Part shown: positions 52,801-61,800 of the stretch, piece by piece
Layout of the letters: every line of letters starts with the position of its first letter
Numbering within the stretch: position 1 is the stretch's first letter
NCBI GenBank assembly: GCA_009617715.1
Contig: VTFK01000475.1
Span: 186,001-250,000, forward strand
Reading direction: 5' to 3'
Source: Plectrocnemia conspersa
Taxonomy: Eukaryota; Arthropoda; Insecta; Trichoptera; Polycentropodidae
Length of the DNA stretch: 64,000 nucleotides
Made by a program: the position numbers and the translations under genes
The notes under the pieces: model-generated
What the model was told of the DNA's origin: nothing
The model's database searches: none
Seen by the model: the letters and a program-made list of their open reading frames with translations, nothing else

Positions 52801-55800
52801 ATTATCCTTTAATTCCACGATCGATCGCAGACTAAAAGCTAATAGAAAAAGTCCACCGGGATTAAATCAGGGTTACGTGGAGTTCAGTTAATCACCTCTC
52901 CGTTAAGTCAGCTTAATTGGAAACATTTTAGAAACAACTGGCATTGGACATGTAATAAGCGTTACAAAACATAGTCCGTTTATTGTAGATTAAAAAACTG
53001 AAATAAATTTGCTTATAGGACACCTTGCACACACTGAAGCTTACGTAACAAAAGACAATAATACGTATATATGAGCTTCAAAGACAATAAGCATCTTGAA
53101 CTTTTACGCCTGACTGTCTTTATTTTATTGTTACTTGCTAATGAAAATCTCACATATATCTATCAATTATAATGATTCCTAGTTCTTGGAATATCTCCTA
53201 AATTGTCTTTGATTTTGTATGTCTAATTTTTATTTTTCCAGCAGTTAATTAAGTAATTTACTACGCAACAACATAATATTTGCAATAATGAAAACGATTT
53301 ATCAGAAAAGTAATAATTATGATACACTTTATCACATAATAAAAACGTAAAGTGAATCACGTTCTCACACATTGATCTTTGAATCGGAACGCCCTCGCGT
53401 ATTTACACTATCGTAACTAGGGTTGCCAAATTGTATCAATACCATTATTGAATTACAGATGGACGAAGACAATTTTCTCCACTGTATCTACACAAGTTCT
53501 GCCCTATGATTGGTCATAAGCCCTTTGTGTATGTATACAAAGAAGTATTGTTGTGTTGTCCTCGATATATGGTTATATATTCGTTCTAGTGTTGTATTTA
53601 TATATGTTTAATTATAATCTCAGGATGGATTATGACATCGCCAGTATCTATTGTATTGGCCGGTCCTATACGAGAGCAAAAAAATGGTCAGGACATTCTG
53701 AAATTCTGGAACATATGACCCATCTCGAAAACTGTGTATGAACTAATCCAGCCCAATATATGCGACAGCTGGTAGCCCTAATCAGTAACACATCGACTGT
53801 TATACTTGCAGACAGGAGCATAAACAATGACTCGATTGAAAAATATTTCACTTTCGAGCTATTCTTACTGCGGCACGCCACGTCGGATTTCCAGAGCTGT
53901 TATTTCATGTATACGTTAATATAAGAATAAAAAACATAGATTACTATGCTTGTTCTTGGGAGTGATTTTCCGCATTGGGCTGGTCGTGCTACGAATAATG
54001 AAAGTATACATAAAATGAATTGAAATCACGCATTCACGATAACCTTTTAGCATTCTTTTTACCGTATTAAATTAAATTGTATACACAATGATCAAAATGG
54101 GGTGAAGAAACGCAACTTTGTAAATAAAGAAAATATTACATTGGATTTATAAGGCAATGGGATAAAAAAAACAAGAGAGCCTACAAAATCCCACTGCCTC
54201 CAAGTGGGGATTGAACTCGAAACCTATTCCGATGGAAACTCGAAGGAGAGAGAGATAATGCGAGCGAATGACAAGCCAAATATCGTACCTGACCTAAATT
54301 GTTCCCGCCACTTTAAAGAAAAGCGTTCAAAAGATTGATAGCGAGAGCCTTTCGTATATAATTGAAAAATGAAAGCCTATACTCGTATTAAGGGGTCTCT
54401 CGTGCACTGTGATCTTTCCCAGAATAAATGATATCTGTGGGTACAGCGGATCAAATCCAAAAAATCTGGTGCGTGGAATCGAATATATTAAATGCGCCGT
54501 TTAAAATTAGAAATGTCACAAATGTGATATCAGAAATAGCTTTGATGACATCATAATTACCTCTCGCCTGTGTAGCATTCCAAATATTAAATATATCTAA
54601 TTTCAAACACCAAATTTCCCATTATCTGGAAACAGTCGTTTACGAGGGATAATATAATAAACGATTTAATATATGACAAATTTGAGAACTATAGATCAAA
54701 TTCTGACAGAATTTATTTATTTTATTAATTTATTTAGCTAATAAGCAAATTGCCGCATATGGGGCGAGGAAAATCTTCATTTAGTTCACTAGAGACCATA
54801 ACATGCCCAAAAAGAGACTGGTGCGCATTGTGGTCAGGCGACGTCATTAAGCCTTACTTTTTTGAACACGACTCGGACTGTAATACTACTCTCTGAAAGT
54901 TGTCCGAACCAAAGTTCAACTGAAGTCGGCGAGGTCGACGACTTCCGAGTAGCGGCCACACTGCCACAAATTTCATATGCCGTCCGGACGGCGTGGCGGC
55001 CGTGAATGACGTCCGCACGGCGGCTGCTGTCACGTACAGCTGGCATATTTGCGCGCGATCGAAAAATGTGTCAAATAATTGCAATTTTTAAATTTTCATA
55101 TTATTAAAATTACGCTACTGATAATTATAAAAGTTTGTGTGGGCACTCACCAATACAATATCAGTGAAAACTTTTCGGTCGTAAATATTCAATTAACGCA
55201 AAATCTTTGTCGGCTTTTGCAAAATGCCATAAGGCATAAAAATTATACTTCAGAATACGAACACCACATCTGTGACTATCTTAGAATTTGTCGCTATCAA
55301 TTATATATAAGAATTCGTTATGGTGTGACATTTATATAAACCGATCTAGGAAAATACATAAGGATATTCGAAACGATTTTTTTTAACAAAATAAAGTACC
55401 ACCAATTATTTTTTAATTATTTAATTTTATATGAAAAAATATATAATAACGATATCTGTTAGAAGAATATACTATCAAAAATATAATTAATCGCTTTTGG
55501 TGCCCTAAGATATTCAAAGATGTCAGTAAGAGTCTGTTAAAGTCCCCGATAAGCATGTGGTATTATAACTTGGCCATGTGACTACCATAGGACTGAAATT
55601 GAACCGAGTTACTCGTTCTATCTCAGTTTGCGAAAAACCATATCATTATCTCTCTCACTGTCGTCACTTAACACGCGAGAGAGCGAAAGGGGAAGTATCT
55701 CACCGCTCGCGCTCGAAAGAGCAGCTCCGACTTCGATTCCTTTGACTTCGGTCCGTTTGTCGACAATGTTCGGAAGCGCTCGAAGCTGGCCAAGTCGACT

Positions 55801-58800
55801 GAATTACCCCCACTTTACCTCCCGTTCTCGGTAGCCTCGGACAACTTCCGAGAGATTTTAGAGCGGGCAGAACCGAACTCGACCGAAGTAACCCACTATA
55901 TTCTCCGTCCTTGGTCAACCTTGGCCAACTTCCAGTGAGTGTAGTGCAGGTATAACAGTCAACGGTGGGCGCTATAGGCGCATGATAATCGATTATTTTT
56001 TTCTAAAACGCGCGCGGATTGACTATAGTTAGAGAAGTCTCGAAAAGCCCAAGGAAAATACTGTTATGGGTCGAATTGCTATCGTCATATTTTCAAAGTA
56101 AGCTGTCGCGACCATTTATTTTTTATGGTTTACATCAAACTTTTGGCCTACATTTTATGAATTTGTTGAATTAACTTTATGCCAAATTAGCCTAAATATA
56201 TTACAATTCATAATAACTTTATTGCCTGTCTAGGTTGACAAAAGCACAGTACATGTTAGTTGAAAATATTGTTGCTGCGCAGCCAAATGAATCTCGATAT
56301 TCTATTAAATTAAACAAGCTGTTTATCAATACAAACTTTTTTTTGCAATCCATGGGTAAGAAAAGATAATCGATAACTGTATGCAAATGGGCCAATTTAC
56401 AGAAAAATACCTGGACTTCCGAGTTCTGATGAAGTTTTGCCAGCTCTCATTACCAAATAGCCAAGAAATACAAAGCGTGCGGTTTTTAATTAAAAACAAC
56501 AGGCAAATGAACCGAAAAATTTTCTTTAAGTGATGATCAAAACTAGTTGCCATTTATGATTTATTAGCAGTGTTGTCAAGGTTATTATGAATCAAAATAT
56601 TTTTAACAGCTGTGTCGAATGGATTGTAAAAAACAGTAAATAATTTTGCATTTTTATTAAAATCCATTAACTGTTTTTAAAATTCTTTTTCTAAAATAGC
56701 AATATTATCAACAAAATAATTGCTTAAAAAAACATATAGAAGACGAATAGATTTAACGGAGACGATTAAATATGTATAAAATCCTAAATCGTTTAATGAG
56801 ATTAATCTTTATATAACATTCCCTGTAACAACTCATAAAACTCTAAGGCAGCAATTATAAAATTAATGGAAAGGTTATCTGAAGCCCATGAGTAAATTGT
56901 GGTAAAACATTAGAAGAGCCACTTGAAGCAGTCGTCTCCCTACAATCATCATCAGTTGAACAAATGGCGATGAAAGAGCAATTACATGAAGCAATAACAA
57001 AAAACTTGATGACATGCGTACCGAAAGTTCAAAATGACACTAGCCTCATGTCTGTAATAAGAAAGAAAAAATGATCTTATTTGAAAATGGCGTTTCACAT
57101 GGTCATCACCTCGAACTGGTATACAAATATCTCATGACAATACCTCCAGAGTGTGGAGTCTGAAGGGGGTATTTCAGCAGAAGGCTGCCTGACACCAAAC
57201 TGAGATCCAGAATAAACGAAGAGACACTCGATGATCTAATATTACAAGGATCATATTATTCAAAATAATATTTGAATTGCTTATTGTATTATTTTAATAA
57301 ATAATACAATAAGTATATATTACATGTTCACGTTTAAAATATACCTACATAGTTCAGTCAAATCTAATGTATATGTGCATTAAATCGGAAGCAATGATAA
57401 TGTTTATGTATTGTAAAAATAAAAACTCACTTTTCGGCCATGGAGCCCATCGACGGGAATTCAAAACTTGAAGATTGTTTATCTAGTTTAATCAATGTAT
57501 TCTTCTAATCCTCAACACATGATGTATACATTTAATTTTCACAGTTATAACACACCTAGTTAGGCCGGTTTCACGCGTGCCGGATGGATTTGCCCGGCAC
57601 CGGGCCGGCGGCGTGTAGTGGGGGTGGTGTTGTATGGGAAGCGTCGGGCCGGCACCGGATGGATTCGTCCGGCACGTCTGAAATGGTAGGTACTAGCCCA
57701 TACAACACCATCCCCACTACACGGCGCCGGCCCGGTGCCGGGTGAATCCATCCGGCACGTGTGAAACCGGCCTTAATTTGCAATCACAATAATTATTTAA
57801 AACTGTTGTCACGGTACTGTCGGCCATCTTGTTTTATATTTGAATGCTTATTTTTCATTGGTCGAAACAACAGAACGCACTACCAGTGCCTCGGAAAGCA
57901 AAGAAGCAAATTAAATTTTTATTATTATTTATTATTATAATTAAATATATTTTCTTTTGTTTACGTGTATATTATACACCGTTCATACAAAGCAATACTA
58001 TGTATAGAGTAGAAAATTGAACGGAGAATGTTTAATTTTAAGTTATGCCTGTCTGGAAGCGGAAGCGACGGCTTAGAAGAAATATATATTAAATTTTATT
58101 TAAATATTTAATTTGAATTTAAAAAATCAGATCCTGGGGTCATGGGATCGTAAACTATGTTGAAATTTTGCTCTGGGATTGGAATCCCTAGTCTGTAGTA
58201 ATATAAGTGAGTGATTCCCAATCCAATTCAAATTCTTTAATTGTTTCTGATACCTTTAAAAATATATTTTCACCAGTAGTAGTGTATTTTAAGCTCTTGA
58301 ACTAATTCTTTAATTACTTCAAAATTATAATTATATAATTCCAGTAATAAAAATAAGCAATTGAGTAGTATCACTTATGTCCTCATTTTCATTGATTACC
58401 AACGATAAATTTTCTACTTTTTCTTTTAGCTTAAAAAAATCATTTGCCAAAGAAAACATTTTTTTAACAAATTCACTTATATCGCCAAAATTTCGACTTT
58501 CCTTTCAGAAAACATTTTTTTTTAAATAATTTGTGCAACCCAACATAATTTGGGCAACACTGGCTCTAGCAAGTTTTTGAACTTTTTTAATGCAATTCTC
58601 CTTAAAGTTCTTTAAATTTTTCATGGTGTTTCAAATTGTAATCTTTGATTACAGCATAAGCTTCCTTACATATAAAACAAATACATTTACTCCCGCAAAG
58701 TATAAAAAAATAATCAACAGTCCATTACTCATTAAAAACATGACTATAACTATCTACTTTTTTTTTCTTCAACATTTTAGATATGGATTTTTTTAAATTT

Positions 58801-61800
58801 AGAAATATTGAATTAAATTTTTTTAAATTAATGTTTTTAAGTAAATTAGTTAGCTGCCAGTTATGTAAAAGTTCTGGCAAATAAAGAGAAACAATTTTGA
58901 TTATGGATGGAGAGGAGCGTTGGTTTTTGGCAGATAGGCAGATATATACTACATACTCCTTTGAAAGATAATTCGTAACTGAACTTCTATGTTTCAAAAA
59001 AGATTCGGATATTATCGGTTTTTCAATCTATCCTTACTTATATTTGTCAATGTTGCGAACAAGGGTCTTTGTTTCAGGTAAAGAAAGCATGTCGGCTAAA
59101 TTCTTAAAGATAAAGATGCACATGTTTGGTAATTTTCAGTTTTTAAACGCTTTTTATATTTATTTTCAAGTCATTTTTATGAAAAAGGGGTTTTATTTCA
59201 GTTAAAGAAAACACGCAATTTAATTTTTTAAAAGTAAAATTGCACATGTTCGGTATCCTTGCACCGAAAATTCTATGAATCTACCAGTGTTTGTATTTAT
59301 CGCTTATACATTTTGTAAGGATCTATTTTTTAATCTTATTGATATCGAACAGATTCTTCTCGGGCCTGATAAAAAACGGTCATGGGCCAAAATAAAATGT
59401 GAAAATCACACTTTATTTTGATTTTAATCTATACTGCTGTCTAGTTTTATACTGCAGCCATCATTTTCACACTTTTTTTAAATGTGATGTTTTTTATCAC
59501 TTTTATTAAAGGTCTTAAGGTTAAAAAAAATATGAAAACAACATCTATCGTTGTTTTCATATTTTTAATCTTTTTATCAAATATCCTTCGAAGCTGATAA
59601 TATCCATATAAATAAAATAGTGGCTTACCTTTCTCTGATCCAATTGCACGTTGTGTAACAAAGCTGGCGGCATATTTGGATACAGCGTCACCATCACACC
59701 GATATCTCTAATTTCAACAAGCTTTGCAGTGTAAATAGCACCAAATTCGAGTTCCGGTACTCTCTCCTTTGACAACCATTGTGCTATCATATCTTTGGCT
59801 TCATCTAATGCTGCTTGAGATGGAGCAAACAATGAGAAAATATTCTCACTCTCGTTCGAGACCTATAAAAGTATATACATGTAATACATAAATATAAAAC
59901 ATCAACAATCAAGTGTCATTTACCTGAACTCCAGTTTCAATTAAAAGTTTCTTCAAATTCATTCCACCGGTGCCAATAAAAATATTTCTTTTGTGAGGTT
60001 CTATTTCCATTTTTTCTATTACGGGTAAATTGTCTTTCTTATCAGTACTGTAATATAATATAAAAAAGTGAATTTATATACAATGCACAATAGTAAATCA
60101 AGGAGTAATACAAATACATACTTAGGATGATCGATGCATTTTGCCATAATATCAATAATTTTCGATTTTGCATCCGTGGCCTTTTGAATGGCTTCCATTA
60201 CAATTTTTAATGGTAATCCGGGTATTTTAATATCAGCCTGTAAAGCACTAATGCCTTTTTTAGTCCCAGCTAATTTGAAATCCATATCGCCTAAGTAATC
60301 TTCAATACCCTTAAATATATAATATATTTTATTATAATTATTACTAATTATTTTGAATTTTCTTATTATTTACCAATAAATCAGTTAATATTCTATAATC
60401 TTCAATATGTTTAGTATCATTATTTGAATATTTTGATATCAACCCAATTGCTACACCGGCAGAGTGATTCGATATAGGTACGCCAGCATCCATCAAAGCT
60501 AAACTACCGCCACAAACACTAGCCATTGAACTAGAACCTATTAAATTAAATTAGTTCATTATTTATAACATTTTATATGAAATTAAATCATAATAATAAC
60601 AAACCATTTGACTCCATTACTTCAGACGTTAAACGTACTGTGAAATCATAATCTTTAGGAATTATTGGAAGAAGACCTTTCTCGGCTAGAGCTCCATGAC
60701 CGGTTTCTCTTCGACCAGAAGGTCCTCCAATACGACCGATTTCTTTAGTGGCATATGGAGGAAAATCATAATGAAGAAAAAAATTCTTCTCTTTAATTCC
60801 ACTAAAAATATACATTATGATTATGATATTTACATATATGATTAATTTCTTTATTGTGTATTAAACATTTTATAATTTGTACCTAATTAACATTGATAAT
60901 GTATCTAATTTTAAAGCACTCTCAGGTGAATCCAAAGAAACTGTACAAAAAACTTGAGTTTGGCCTCTTTGAAATAGTGCACTTCCATGTAACGGTTTGT
61001 GGAGGTTTACCTAAAAAATATTAATTCTAAATTAAAAATAAAGCATAATATATTTCATAATTAATAATTCATAACCATACTTCGCAAGATATATTCCTAA
61101 TATCGTCTAAACCTCTACCGTCGCATCTCACATCACTTTCTAGAACCATTTCACGAAATGTTCCTTTACTTATACTATTAAAGCAATCTGTTAATTTGTT
61201 CGCATCAACTTCGTTTTCTAAAGTATTGCGTATTCGATCCACAACATCTGTACGTACACTATTAACTGCATTATCTCTGCTTAGTTTGTCGTGATTGAAG
61301 TTACTGTGAAATTTTATAAGCATATTAAATAACTTATTAACATTATTATCATAAATAATACAAAATATTTAAAACCTAAATATTTCACGCAATCTCATAA
61401 CAGATAGCGATCTGATCATTTCTGCGGTTTCTGGACTTATTTCTACGACGGGCTCTATTTGTCTTTTTTCTTTACCAAATTTTTTTGTTAACACTTCTAT
61501 TTCTTTAATAATTGCCTGAGCTTCTTTTGTACCTATAATAAAATTATATTCAATTATTATGTAATTGTAACAATTATTAAAGACTGACCGAACTGAATAT
61601 AATACGAAATAATTTTTAAAGACTGTTAAGAAAGAAGATTTACAAAAACATAAATATAATTTTTAATAGGTCACCAATGAATAGCTCTGTGGATGCAGAG
61701 ATGTTTCCGGTTTCGCTGCGTTTCTTTTATGCCGAATTATTTTTATTAAATATTTGTGTAGTAGCTCCTTAACAGATGTCACTAATATTTTAATTTTGTT

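Larger units (their letters stand above)
19834..59628 (-). other. PNPT1: PNPT1 intron 12 (39,795 bp)
   Basis: Bounded by GTAAGC at the 5' end and TTGTTTACAG at the 3' end. It interrupts the S1 domain between two halves that are contiguous in the protein. I saw no convincing host exon inside it on either strand. It is filled with the transposon relics and repeats listed separately. Confidence 0.85.
58056..59628. other. PNPT1: 5' part of the giant intron
   Basis: AT-rich and gene-free. It contains the degenerate direct repeat (59071-59270) and the hairpin next to the donor (59530-59562). Confidence 0.5.

Noticed and set aside
59557..59628. Exon 12 read through its donor as an alternative PNPT1 C-terminus
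   Set aside because: The added tail ([11 protein letters not shown]...) has no resemblance to PNPase S1, whereas exon 13 restores the family sequence. Intron retention cannot be excluded but is not supported.
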